Part shown: positions 1-7,646 of the stretch, in pieces
Layout: every line of letters starts with the position of its first letter
Numbering within the stretch: the first letter of the stretch is position 1
Assembly: GCA_958428365.1 (NCBI GenBank)
Contig: CAUAFT010000008.1
Location: 75,696 to 139,695, forward strand
Length of the DNA stretch: 64,000 bases
Direction: 5' to 3'
Origin: an uncultured Lachnospiraceae bacterium
GTDB lineage: Bacteria; Bacillota; Clostridia; Lachnospirales; Lachnospiraceae
The notes under the pieces: generated by a model
The model's database searches: none
What the model was told of the DNA's origin: nothing
What the model saw: the letters and a program-made list of their open reading frames with translations, nothing else
Position numbers and translations under genes: made by a program

Positions 1-179
1 TCGTTTGTTAACGTGATCTTTTTCGCGCCTCTGTGAAATAACTTGACGCCAACTTCATCTTCTAATTGCGATAGCTGACGGCTAAGTGTCGGCTGTGTGA
101 TATGTAAGACTTCCGCTGCACGATTGATTCCTTCCTCCCGGACAACAGCAAGAAAATAGCGAAGCACCCGTATTTCCAT
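1..179 (-). CDS. LysR-family transcriptional regulator, N-terminal fragment cut by window edge
   Basis: Reading leftward from an ATG at 177-179, about 59 codons are visible before the window ends. They begin MEIRVLRYFLAVVREEG and continue through INRAAEVLHITQPTLSRQL, then a segment ending in VGVKLFHRG. This is the classic LysR winged helix-turn-helix. The effector-binding domain lies outside the window. A ribosome binding site (GGAGG) sits 6-7 bases upstream of the ATG. The target cannot be named; LysR proteins usually control a neighbouring, often divergent, gene, and here that side holds only a gene remnant. Confidence 0.9.
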   Translation of the reverse strand, partial: MEIRVLRYFLAVVREEGINRAAEVLHITQPTLSRQLSQLEDEVGVKLFHRGAKKITLTN

Positions 180-208
180 TGCAATACCTCCTGTAACTCG
201 TTTATCTA

Positions 209-237
209 ATTATAGGTTGGATATGCTAAAAAAGCAA
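209..237 (-). promoter_or_regulatory. Promoter of the LysR gene
   Basis: On the minus strand a -35 TTGCTT (232-237) and a perfect -10 TATAAT (209-214) are separated by 17 bp, about 30 bp upstream of the LysR start. Confidence 0.65.
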
Positions 238-265
238 TATTGAGGCGCTTTTTGCTATTTAAAGC

Positions 266-280
266 ATATTGCAGCAATAT
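266..280. promoter_or_regulatory. 15-bp palindrome, candidate LysR operator
   Basis: ATATTGC-A-GCAATAT is a perfect inverted repeat lying about 30 bp upstream of the LysR -35 box. LysR proteins classically bind dyads of the T-N11-A type between divergent promoters. The role is inferred from position and symmetry. Confidence 0.4.
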
Positions 281-352
281 ATTTTAGACTTCAAAATACA
301 ACCGCCTTAAAGATTCGGGTAACAACACAGAAAATCATTCTCTGCTTTCTGC

Positions 353-514
353 CTATTGATGTTCAAGCACATATCGCAGCCATTCATTCGGTGTAAGGAT
401 TTCTTCCCCACAAAGTATCTGCTCCATTGTGCCTTTTTTCAAAACAGGATTATTCCATCCTTTTTCAATTCGATCTGAGATGATTGCCGCATTTTTTCCA
501 CTGCAATGTTTCTT
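353..514 (-). pseudogene. C-terminal remnant of an unidentified gene
   Basis: An open minus-strand frame of 53 codons, bounded upstream by an in-frame TGA (515-517) and ending at TAG (353-355), has protein-like composition. It contains the segments NAAIISDRIEKGWNNPVLKK and LTPNEWLRYVLEH. There is no start codon or ribosome binding site, so it reads as the tail of a decayed gene. I do not recognise the family. The bases around 180-350 hold only the LysR promoter region. Confidence 0.3.
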
Positions 515-694
515 TCACGAGCCTGTCGTTTAGATAAGTGTTCTCTCATAGTCAAAATCTACTGCTGAATATCTTTCCCATCTATCACATTATAAATATA
601 TGTATCCTTTTTCTGAGAACATCATATTTATTGATTGTGACTATTTTTCCGCTAATTTGGAAATTAGAATAGATACAGATGGATAGGTGATGAT

Positions 695-934
695 ATGGAT
701 ATGCCGGAACGTATAAGGAAGTCCATAGAGGAACATGGCTGAACAGATTACTGTCTGGCAAAAAAAGCAAACCTCTCTCACTCCACAGTTACAAATATAT
801 TCAATAAGAGCAATGTACCTACGCTGCCGACCTTAAAAGCAGTATGTAAAGCTTTCGGTATAACTTTAGCGTTCTTCAAGAAACTTTCAAGTTTTTTGAT
901 TTTACACAAACTTTGGGATACTCCCCACAAATAG
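695..934 (+). pseudogene. XRE/Cro-type helix-turn-helix gene interrupted by a stop codon
   Basis: From ATG 695 the frame reads MDMPERIRKSIEEHG, then TGA (740-742), then TDYCLAKKANLSHSTVTNIF and PTLPTLKAVCKAFGITLAFF to TAG at 932-934. This is the familiar small XRE-family DNA-binding fold (helix-turn-helix CLAKKANLSHSTVTNIF). In homologues of this type the interrupted position is usually Trp, so a TGG to TGA change is the simplest explanation. The C-terminus after GITLA also looks abnormal. Leftward ORFs over the same bases are shadows. Confidence 0.6.
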
Positions 935-1000
935 GACAATATATCCATTTTGTTTTCTCCATATTTACTTTTCACCAACCTATACGATTCATTTGAAAAT

Positions 1001-1672
1001 TTATTTCCTTGCTAAAATGCCAACCTGCATATAGGAACACCAAAAAATCTCTATACTCCTAAATCCACACTCTTTCAGAATCTTAATCTGTTCTTGTATT
1101 GTTATTGGAAAATATTCCGTACCGTATCTGCTCAAATGTTCTTCACACTCTTTTATACTTTTTCCTTTGCTATATTGATATTTCTCCCATCGCTTCAGAT
1201 ATAGCTTTTTCGTTGTCTCATCACGAGGTGCGAAGTTTTCAAATGTAATATAAATTCCTTCTTTCTTAAGGGCATTATAACATTTTCTAACAGCAATCAT
1301 TCTTTCTTCGTATGCCAAGTAATGATTCACTAAGATCGAAGTAATTACATCAAATTGCGAATCGTAATCTATTCCTTCCATCGGAAGTTTTAAAAACTCT
1401 ACATAGGAAGAACTGATTTTTTGTCTTGCTACTTCTAGCATAGCAGATGAACGATCAGTACAAATCATCTTTTCCACATTGCATTGTTCCAATGCCACTT
1501 TTGCCATTTTACCATTCCCACAGCCTATATCCAGCCAAGATACTGGCTTATTTAAAAATACAATGGAAACCACATCTGCTATTTGATTATAAACTTCATC
1601 ATAATACGGTATGGTATTTAAAATATCTCTAGCATAGCTTTCTGCCGAAAAAGCTGCCTTACGATTACTCAC
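1001..1672 (-). CDS. Class I SAM-dependent methyltransferase
   Basis: A 223-residue protein with a Rossmann methyltransferase core. The glycine-rich SAM-binding motif LDIGCGNG is at residues 47-54, an acidic strand-2 end follows (CTDRSS), and a post-I region contains ITSILVNHYL. It starts with GTG preceded by GGGAGG at good spacing. It lies 18 bp downstream of the chloramphenicol acetyltransferase-like gene in the same direction, so the two are probably cotranscribed. The substrate is unknown: small-molecule and antibiotic-modifying relatives share this layout. Confidence 0.8.
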   Translation of the reverse strand: MSNRKAAFSAESYARDILNTIPYYDEVYNQIADVVSIVFLNKPVSWLDIGCGNGKMAKVALEQCNVEKMICTDRSSAMLEVARQKISSSYVEFLKLPMEGIDYDSQFDVITSILVNHYLAYEERMIAVRKCYNALKKEGIYITFENFAPRDETTKKLYLKRWEKYQYSKGKSIKECEEHLSRYGTEYFPITIQEQIKILKECGFRSIEIFWCSYMQVGILARK

Positions 1673-1690
1673 ACCTATCCTCCCAACACA

Positions 1691-2311
1691 TCACTCATAA
1701 GTATCTAAATAGTGCTGCAATTTCTCTGCTAATTTTCCAATATGTACACCATCTACAAAAGAATGATGTACTTGTACTGAAAATGGTAACAAGATTTTAC
1801 CGTCCTTTTCGTAATATTTACCCCAATCAAATAATGGTGTTGCATTATTTTTTTTACCCGAATCCGTATGTGAAATATGAGTAAAACTTACCCACGGAAA
1901 AGCAGAAAACTGAAATACATCATTTCCTAATGGAGCAGTAAAATATTCTTTTTGCTCTTTTTCAGTCTGAGCTGCCACCGTCACATATTCTTCCAGCGTA
2001 TCTTGCATTTCCACATTTACAACCTTGAATAACTCCGTTTCTTTATCCAGATAAGTAAATGCTGTGTTAATTCTTTCAAACTCAACAGGCTCACCGTCTA
2101 CAAATCGGTATCGGAACTCCTTAATCTCATTTGCACACTTTGAAACAGCAAATACAAAGGAAAACGTAAATGAATAACCCTTCAATCTGATTTGTGATAA
2201 AAAATTCGTGATGTCAAGGTCAAAGCTCACACAATACTGTGGTTGTACACTATCTCGGAATACTTGATAGTGTAAATTTCGTTCCCATGTAGGCAAATCA
2301 ATTTTCTACAT
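1691..2311 (-). CDS. Chloramphenicol acetyltransferase-like gene with a stop at codon 2 (possibly inactive)
   Basis: The product belongs to the trimeric CatA-like O-acetyltransferase family. It has the N-terminal KIDLPTWERNLHY block, FPWVSFTHISH in the middle, and the catalytic-histidine signature HHSFVDG near the C-terminus (about residue 177 counted from TTG 2296). The well-placed start is ATG 2309-2311, 9 bp after AGGAGG, but the next codon is TAG (2306-2308). The frame then continues intact for about 204 codons. Translation could restart at TTG 2296, giving 201 residues that lack only a few N-terminal residues, but that codon has no nearby ribosome binding site. Acceptor specificity cannot be deduced; many such proteins do not act on chloramphenicol. 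Confidence 0.75.
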
Positions 2312-2340
2312 TTCATCATACCTCCTAAAATCGTTATATC

Positions 2341-2407
2341 GAGAATGTTATTCTCACTTTGATTATATTCTTTTATTTGTATGATGTCCATTAGTTATAT
2401 GATGTCT
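2341..2407 (-). promoter_or_regulatory. Strong promoter of the acetyltransferase-methyltransferase pair, with operator-like repeats
   Basis: On the minus strand, -35 TGGACA (2385-2390) and -10 TATAAT (2362-2367) have a 17-bp spacer. A 9-bp direct repeat GACATCATA (2380-2388 and 2398-2406, period 18) overlaps the -35. A perfect inverted repeat GAGAAT-3-ATTCTC (2341-2355) lies where transcription should begin. The upstream GntR gene is the natural candidate repressor; that assignment is inference. Confidence 0.6.
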
Positions 2408-2413
2408 ATATTT

Positions 2414-2449
2414 AAAAAATATAGGTTCCTGTCTCATAAACAAGAACCT
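2414..2449 (-). terminator. Rho-independent terminator of the GntR gene
   Basis: A 9-bp stem (2423-2431 with 2441-2449, one G-T pair) with a 9-base loop is followed on the minus strand by a run of six T. It separates the GntR gene from the downstream promoter. Confidence 0.75.
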
Positions 2450-2455
2450 AAAATA

Positions 2456-3130
2456 TCAATCAAGTCCTAATTCTTTCATTGCGTGCATGATATGAATTTT
2501 CATAGCGTTTTTTGCCCCCTCCGCATTACGCTGCTCCAAAAATTCCATAATCATTCTGTGATCATTTATTGTATCTTCAATGGCTTTATCACTCTGTAAA
2601 GATAAGTATACACCCTTTGAAATCGCCTGATATAAAATCGGCATGAGTTTATTCATAAATTCATTATGGGTAGCCTGTGCAATCGCCTTATGAAAAGAAT
2701 GTTCATCATCTGTTCTGTCTTGATGATTGCTGATTTCCTTTTCTACCTTTTTTCCAAATTCTATAATTCTCTTTATCTCGGAATCTGTTGCCCTTAAAGC
2801 GGCATAATAGGCAGCCTCTGGTTCAAATATCAAACGCATTTCATATAAGTCTTTCGCATTGACTTTTATGTTTGACAACTGTTCTAAATCCTGTTGCTTC
2901 TTAAACGCATTTTCTTTGACGTATGTACCTTTTCCTCTTTGAATTTCCAATATATCCAGAGCAACCAAAATTCTAATTGCTTCTCGCAGCGTAGTACGAC
3001 TTACATTCAATTCTTCCGATAAATCCAGTTCGTTTGGTAATTTATCGCCGACAGAAAATCTTTTTTCTATTGTTATCATGGATAGAATATTATCCGCAAC
3101 ATTCTGTGATAACATCTTATTCCCTTTCAT
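2456..3130 (-). CDS. GntR-family (FadR subfamily) transcriptional regulator
   Basis: The 224-residue protein has an N-terminal winged helix-turn-helix (about residues 10-75, including LNVSRTTLREAIRILVAL and the wing IQRGKGTYV). An all-helical FCD effector domain follows (about 85-215, with YEMRLIFEPEAAYYAA, the metal-ligand type segment DDEHSFHKAIAQATHN, and a late histidine in MKIHIMHAM). FCD regulators usually sense carboxylic acids. It is transcribed toward the acetyltransferase gene, which has its own promoter with operator-like repeats. Confidence 0.9.
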   Translation of the reverse strand: MKGNKMLSQNVADNILSMITIEKRFSVGDKLPNELDLSEELNVSRTTLREAIRILVALDILEIQRGKGTYVKENAFKKQQDLEQLSNIKVNAKDLYEMRLIFEPEAAYYAALRATDSEIKRIIEFGKKVEKEISNHQDRTDDEHSFHKAIAQATHNEFMNKLMPILYQAISKGVYLSLQSDKAIEDTINDHRMIMEFLEQRNAEGAKNAMKIHIMHAMKELGLD

Positions 3131-3319
3131 AATCTCACCTTAACCTTTTCTGCCATTATACTATGCTTAGTGTTCAAATTCAAACGTCTTGATTCAACAA
3201 GTATCAGCTATTTGCGGAATATGTGACATTTTTAAATTTTGTCACATACAATTATAATCTCTCTAAAACCTTATGATCAGCGTTTTGAGTAATTTGATTC
3301 CTGTTTCCTATTGTATTTA

Positions 3320-3450
3320 TACCCCACTGTTAGATAACTGGGGTTACAAGTTGGATTGGCTCACGCCAATCCAACACGGGCTAGCCCGTACCAGCGGCTT
3401 TCGCTTCGCACGCCACTGGACGGACTGCCTGTGCAACTGCCTTTCGTAAT
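3320..3450. repeat. Cluster of consecutive hairpins (REP-like or element remnant)
   Basis: Within about 110 bp four dyads follow one another. They are ACCCCA/TGGGGT (about 3321-3344), a 10-bp perfect stem TTGGATTGGC/GCCAATCCAA with loop TCAC (3351-3374), CGGGCTAGCCCG (3377-3388), and CCAGCGGC/GCCACTGG (about 3391-3419, one mismatch). The block is much more GC-rich than its AT-rich flanks. It sits just past the stop of the restriction-modification gene, in the otherwise gene-free interval 3131-3453. It may partly serve as a terminator, but its complexity and base composition suggest an inserted repetitive element. Confidence 0.5.
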
Positions 3451-3453
3451 GTA

Positions 3454-5898
3454 TTATATACCATTCATATCTTCTTTCTCAAAAGATGATAAAAGTTGTG
3501 CATGCGTTTCAACAAAACCTTTTAAAAATTCTTGCGAAGATTTCCAATAATCCGAATAAATATTTTCCTGCCTTTCTGCAATTTGCTCCTGTAAAACATC
3601 ATCAGGTACAGGTACATATACATATTCCAACAAATCATCTTCATATACCCTCGCTCTTGAAGAGGACGAACCTGTTGCTAACCTTACAATTTGTTTACAT
3701 ACATGTTCTGATTGTAGTAAAGCACATAGAACATATTCATTCTTTACAAATTGATTTTTTTTAAGTTTTAAAATATATGCTTCTTTTGAAACTAATCCTT
3801 CTTTAATTTCCTCAGGAATTACGGTCACTCTATTTTTTCGAGGATTTATCCTTGAAATAATGACATCGCCACCATGAAAAATGTGCATCGATGAATTAAT
3901 GGTATTTCCTTTCACATACCGAATATTTGATATTACACCTGTATTAGGCGAAATATCAGGAATTTCCAAGTAATAATACATTTCTGTAGCTAATGGATTT
4001 TTAGAAATATTTTGTATCTCACAAATATCTTTTAGTGGAACTACTGTATCAAACTTTTCTCGAATTAAGCTTCTATCCTGAATATTCAACAAAAAACTAG
4101 CGTCTATTCTATGTGCAGAAATTTCATCTTGTTCAACCCAACCGCATTCACCACCATTTTCCGTTTGATATATTCCGTCAAAATACATTTTAGACTTATC
4201 CAAAAAAATTTTTAAATCAGACTTATTATGTGGTCTATAATCTTTTTTACCAACTTCATACCCAACTTCTTTGGCAGTTGCCAGAAAAACCTTATGTGGC
4301 TTATTCTTATCTTGTTTCCCCTTTTCTTTCTTTCGTACTCCTAAAATAGTTGTTTTCGATACAGATTTTCCAAATGGTATAAATGCACCCTCCGGTAGAC
4401 TTACTACCGTAACCAGATAACATTTTGAAAGTAACCATTTTCTAAAACCTTGATACGCTTTTACATTTAGTAATCCTTCCGGTAAAACGATATATAATTC
4501 TCCACCCCTTTTAGCATCTAATGCTCTTATACATCTTTCAACAAATAAAATATCTAATTCCTGAGTTTCTCTCCCAATTCCCATTTCATATTGTGACAGA
4601 ACATCTGTAAAAGTATACGGAATTGTAAATGGCGGATTCGTAAAAACCACATCAAATGAATTATCTGGTAACTTTGTCGACCGTAAAGTATCACCTTGAT
4701 AAATATTATTATATCCATCCCCATGCATAATAAGATTAATCTTTGCTAATACATGTAAATCTTCGTCTGCCTCGTGCCCCCACAAACATTTATCAATTAG
4801 ATTCTTAAACTTCTTTTTACTTTCAACTTCTGAAAAAGGGCTATCTATAATTTTTTGATTAACATACCTGAATGCCTGAATTAAAAACCCACCCGAACCA
4901 CACGCCGGATCAAGAATTTTATCTCCTATATTAGGATCTGCATATTGAACCATATAATCCACTATTTCTCTAGGCGTAAAATATTGGTCAAAATCTCCTC
5001 TTAATGTTGATTTAAGGAAGATTTCATATACAGCTCCTTTAATATCATCTCCTGTTCCCAAGAAAGACCACGGCTCTAACATTTTTATTATTTCAATAAT
5101 ACTCGCATTATCATTGATCTTGAGTGTTTCCTCCGGATCACTATAAACGGGATATTGTGTCTTTGCTTCTACAAAAAGATTTTTAAATACTTCTAATTCA
5201 TTTGTTTCTTCCGCTTTTGCCCATTTATCTATATATTCAAGTAAAAATCTATTATCCTCATCATCTTTAGCGCGTCTCTCTTCGTTCATTTTAACCAACA
5301 GAATTTTTGTCATTTCTTTAAATGATTGGTCTGTTCTAATTAACGCCCTTTTCTCAATAATATCTTTGCATTTATTAATAATTCTATATAATTCTTGTTC
5401 ACTGTAAAGGGTTAGTAAAACACTTCTTACTTCTCTTAATTGTATTGGTGACAATTCCTTTTTACGAGTTTTATTAACATCTATCACTAATTGATTTTTA
5501 CTTGGTATTTCAGATGTTCTTTTTCCTGTATATATGTTAGTTACTACACAATCAATTCCATTTGTTGTAACAGCGTACACTGCTGGCGGTGTAGATATTA
5601 ACTTTGCGTAACTCGTACATTGTAAAATTTCTTTCTCAGCAAGTGTAATACTCGGTCTTTTAGTATCTATAATCAGTTGTGCATTCCCATCTATCCTGAT
5701 TTCAATATCAGGTCTTATATCTGGAATTTTTTTAGTTCCTATTTGAACTGGTATTGATGTTTCAAATGCCATATCACATTCATCATATCCCAATTGTCTA
5801 AGAAAAGGCAGGACAATTTTTACTTTTACATCTTCCTCAGTCTTAATTTCACTATTAAAATTAGGTATATTATCAAAAACCCATTCTTTAATATCCAT
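3454..5898 (-). CDS. Type IIG-like restriction-modification enzyme (nuclease-methylase-specificity fusion)
   Basis: The single 814-residue polypeptide combines three modules. Residues about 15-130 resemble the HsdR N-terminal nuclease, with a PD-(D/E)xK-like core: D64, then IIDTK with D78 and K80. Residues about 270-600 form an N6-adenine methylase with FTPREIVDYM, SAM motif DPACGSGGF (330-338) and catalytic NPPF (422-425). Residues about 625-800 look like one HsdS target-recognition domain plus a helical spacer (VPLKDICEIQN, then QEQIAERQENIYSDYWKSS). No helicase motor, separate hsdS or hsdR is visible, so cutting near the site as in type IIG enzymes is inferred. The next leftward gene is the unrelated GntR regulator. 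Confidence 0.85.
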   Translation of the reverse strand: MDIKEWVFDNIPNFNSEIKTEEDVKVKIVLPFLRQLGYDECDMAFETSIPVQIGTKKIPDIRPDIEIRIDGNAQLIIDTKRPSITLAEKEILQCTSYAKLISTPPAVYAVTTNGIDCVVTNIYTGKRTSEIPSKNQLVIDVNKTRKKELSPIQLREVRSVLLTLYSEQELYRIINKCKDIIEKRALIRTDQSFKEMTKILLVKMNEERRAKDDEDNRFLLEYIDKWAKAEETNELEVFKNLFVEAKTQYPVYSDPEETLKINDNASIIEIIKMLEPWSFLGTGDDIKGAVYEIFLKSTLRGDFDQYFTPREIVDYMVQYADPNIGDKILDPACGSGGFLIQAFRYVNQKIIDSPFSEVESKKKFKNLIDKCLWGHEADEDLHVLAKINLIMHGDGYNNIYQGDTLRSTKLPDNSFDVVFTNPPFTIPYTFTDVLSQYEMGIGRETQELDILFVERCIRALDAKRGGELYIVLPEGLLNVKAYQGFRKWLLSKCYLVTVVSLPEGAFIPFGKSVSKTTILGVRKKEKGKQDKNKPHKVFLATAKEVGYEVGKKDYRPHNKSDLKIFLDKSKMYFDGIYQTENGGECGWVEQDEISAHRIDASFLLNIQDRSLIREKFDTVVPLKDICEIQNISKNPLATEMYYYLEIPDISPNTGVISNIRYVKGNTINSSMHIFHGGDVIISRINPRKNRVTVIPEEIKEGLVSKEAYILKLKKNQFVKNEYVLCALLQSEHVCKQIVRLATGSSSSRARVYEDDLLEYVYVPVPDDVLQEQIAERQENIYSDYWKSSQEFLKGFVETHAQLLSSFEKEDMNGI

Positions 5899-5929
5899 TC
5901 TCTTTCTCCATTCCTTAGTACTTTTCTTA

Positions 5930-5939
5930 ATTATAACAT
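5930..5939 (-). promoter_or_regulatory. Extended -10 promoter of the restriction-modification gene
   Basis: The minus strand reads TGTTATAAT, an extended -10 element, about 30-40 bp upstream of the ATG. No good -35 is visible at 16-18 bp. Confidence 0.45.
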
Positions 5940-5961
5940 ATCAAAATACTTCTACACATCT

Positions 5962-6165
5962 TTATTTTAAGCACTCAAATACCTTATCAAAATCATTCAA
6001 CATTATAAAGTCTTTTCCTTGTATCTCCCCACTCTATATCAACCACCACCGACACATTGATATAATCCTTAATCTCTTTATTCCTCATTTTCTCACCCTC
6101 ATCAGTAAACACTATATGCCTATGAAAATGCCTAAAATTAAGGATTTCTACATATCTTTTCTTTG
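5962..6165 (-). pseudogene. Frameshifted remnant of a small gene
   Basis: Downstream of and overlapping the rlmD 3' end, one minus frame encodes NFRHFHRHIVFTDEGEKM and YINVSVVVDIEWG. The coherent reading then jumps frame to IQGKDFIMLNDFDKVFECLK, ending at TAA (5962-5964). A single indel near 6025-6040 would join them into one C-terminal domain of about 65 residues. There is no start codon. The family is uncertain (a HepT-like or other toxin-antitoxin tail is one possibility). Confidence 0.3.
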
Positions 6166-7560
6166 TATCGACACTATAGTCTCCACATGCCCACTCTGCC
6201 CAAACATATCACACCCCCTCCCCCTCCGTAACTCATACCCCCTCTCACACAAATACCTCAAATCCCTCCCCAACGTCGCCGAATCACAACTCACATACAC
6301 AACCCTCTCCGGCCCCATCTCCACAATCGTCTCCAGACACCTCTCATCACACCCCTTCCTCGGCGGATCCACCACGATCACCTCCGCCTTCTCCCCCGTC
6401 ATCCGATAACGCTCCGGCAGCACTTCCTCCGCCTTCCCCACAAAAAACTCCGTATTCATGATCCCATTAATCCTTGCATTATTCCTCGCATCCTCAATCG
6501 CCTGCGGCACAATCTCAACCCCCGACACCTTCTTCGCCTTCTGCGCCAAGAACAACGAGATCGTCCCAATCCCGCAATACAGATCCCACACATTCTCCTC
6601 CCCCGTCAATCCCGCATACTCAAGCGCCGTCGAATACAACTTCTCCGTCTGCACCGGATTCACCTGATAAAACGACTGCGGCGAAATCTGATAAGCAATC
6701 CCCTCTCCTTCCACCTTCCAGTCCTCTCCCGTCCGAAGATGAATATAATCCGTAATATACCCCTGTCCCCAGAGAACCTTCACCTCTTCCCCCAGGATCA
6801 CGTTCGTATTTTTCCGATTAATATTAACAGAGATGCTCTTCATCCCCTCCAACTCGCGCAGCCGCTCCACCAAAACCTCCCTATGAGGAAGCTCCTCACA
6901 GTTGATCACCAGACAGACCATCCACTCCCCGGTTGTCCTGCCATAACGGGTCAATACATGGCGCACCACACCCTGCTGGTTTTTTTCATCATAAGGCTCG
7001 ATCCCGAACTCCTCCATAAATCCGATCACAACATCCAGGATCTGCTCATTCAGCGGCATCCCCAGCAGACAATTCCTGTTCGGAATAATATCATGAGTCC
7101 TTCCCGCATAAAAACCCGTGACGATCCTCCCCTCCTTATCTCTCCCCACCGGAAACTGCGCCTTATTCCGATAGTGATAAGGTTCTTCCATCCCAATGAT
7201 CGGCTCCATGACCTGATCTAACAATTCCTTCGAAAATCCCCCGATCCTCATCAGATTATTCCTGATCTTGCGATCCTTAAATTCCAGCTGCTTCTCGTAG
7301 GAAAGCGCCTGTATCTGGCACCCTCCGCAGGCTCTGTGGAACTCGCATCTCGGAGTCACCCGATCCTTCGACGGCTCCAGGATCTCAAGGAGCCTTGCAT
7401 AACCATAGTGCTTTTTCATCTTCATAACCTTCACAGACACCACGTCCCCGATCAGCGCGTCCTTTACAAAAAGCGGTATGTTCTCCACCTTTCCGATTCC
7501 TTCCCCGTTCACTCCCATATCTTCTATTTTCAATGTCAAAATATCATTCTTCTTAATCAT
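6148..7560 (-). CDS. rlmD: 23S rRNA (uracil-C5)-methyltransferase, TrmA/RlmD family
   Basis: This enzyme methylates uracil C5 in 23S rRNA using SAM. The N-terminus is a TRAM RNA-binding domain (LTLKIEDMGVNGEGIGKV). The iron-sulfur cluster cysteines follow (CEFHRACGGCQ). The catalytic half has WDLYCGIGTISLF for SAM, VVDPPRKGCD and YVSCDSATLGRDL with the nucleophilic-cysteine region. I place the start at ATG 7560 (MIKKNDI), which matches where TRAM begins. The frame stays open to a TTG at 7617, but that extension is encoded inside the upstream terminator hairpin. In clostridia several paralogues of this family exist, so the exact target base (1939 or 747) is not certain. Confidence 0.9.
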   Translation of the reverse strand: MIKKNDILTLKIEDMGVNGEGIGKVENIPLFVKDALIGDVVSVKVMKMKKHYGYARLLEILEPSKDRVTPRCEFHRACGGCQIQALSYEKQLEFKDRKIRNNLMRIGGFSKELLDQVMEPIIGMEEPYHYRNKAQFPVGRDKEGRIVTGFYAGRTHDIIPNRNCLLGMPLNEQILDVVIGFMEEFGIEPYDEKNQQGVVRHVLTRYGRTTGEWMVCLVINCEELPHREVLVERLRELEGMKSISVNINRKNTNVILGEEVKVLWGQGYITDYIHLRTGEDWKVEGEGIAYQISPQSFYQVNPVQTEKLYSTALEYAGLTGEENVWDLYCGIGTISLFLAQKAKKVSGVEIVPQAIEDARNNARINGIMNTEFFVGKAEEVLPERYRMTGEKAEVIVVDPPRKGCDERCLETIVEMGPERVVYVSCDSATLGRDLRYLCERGYELRRGRGCDMFGQSGHVETIVSIQRKDM

Positions 7561-7562
7561 AA

Positions 7563-7641
7563 TATAAAAAATCCGCATACATGGGCATTTGCCCGACAGG
7601 GCATTATGATCTGTCAAACCATGTATCCGGATTTCATCCTT
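7563..7641 (-). terminator. Terminator downstream of yhaM, abutting the rlmD start
   Basis: The minus strand carries a long inverted repeat (AAATCCGGATACATGG paired with CCATGTATGCGGATTT, one mismatch) enclosing a second small hairpin (GCCC-TGTC-GGGC). A TTTTTT run follows and ends a few bases before the rlmD ATG. It should terminate yhaM transcripts; read-through or attenuation would control rlmD. Confidence 0.7.
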
Positions 7642-7646
7642 TCCTT

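Noticed and set aside
585..978. Leftward frames opposite the XRE remnant
   Set aside because: The rightward reading gives a recognisable helix-turn-helix apart from one stop; the leftward frames match nothing.
3320..3450. Diversity-generating retroelement or retron remnant
   Set aside because: No reverse transcriptase, template/variable repeat pair or accessory gene is nearby; the structure alone is not enough.
3356..3550. Rightward frame of about 64 codons across the hairpin cluster
   Set aside because: It overlaps the end of the restriction-modification gene and the palindromes; composition follows the hairpins, not a protein family.
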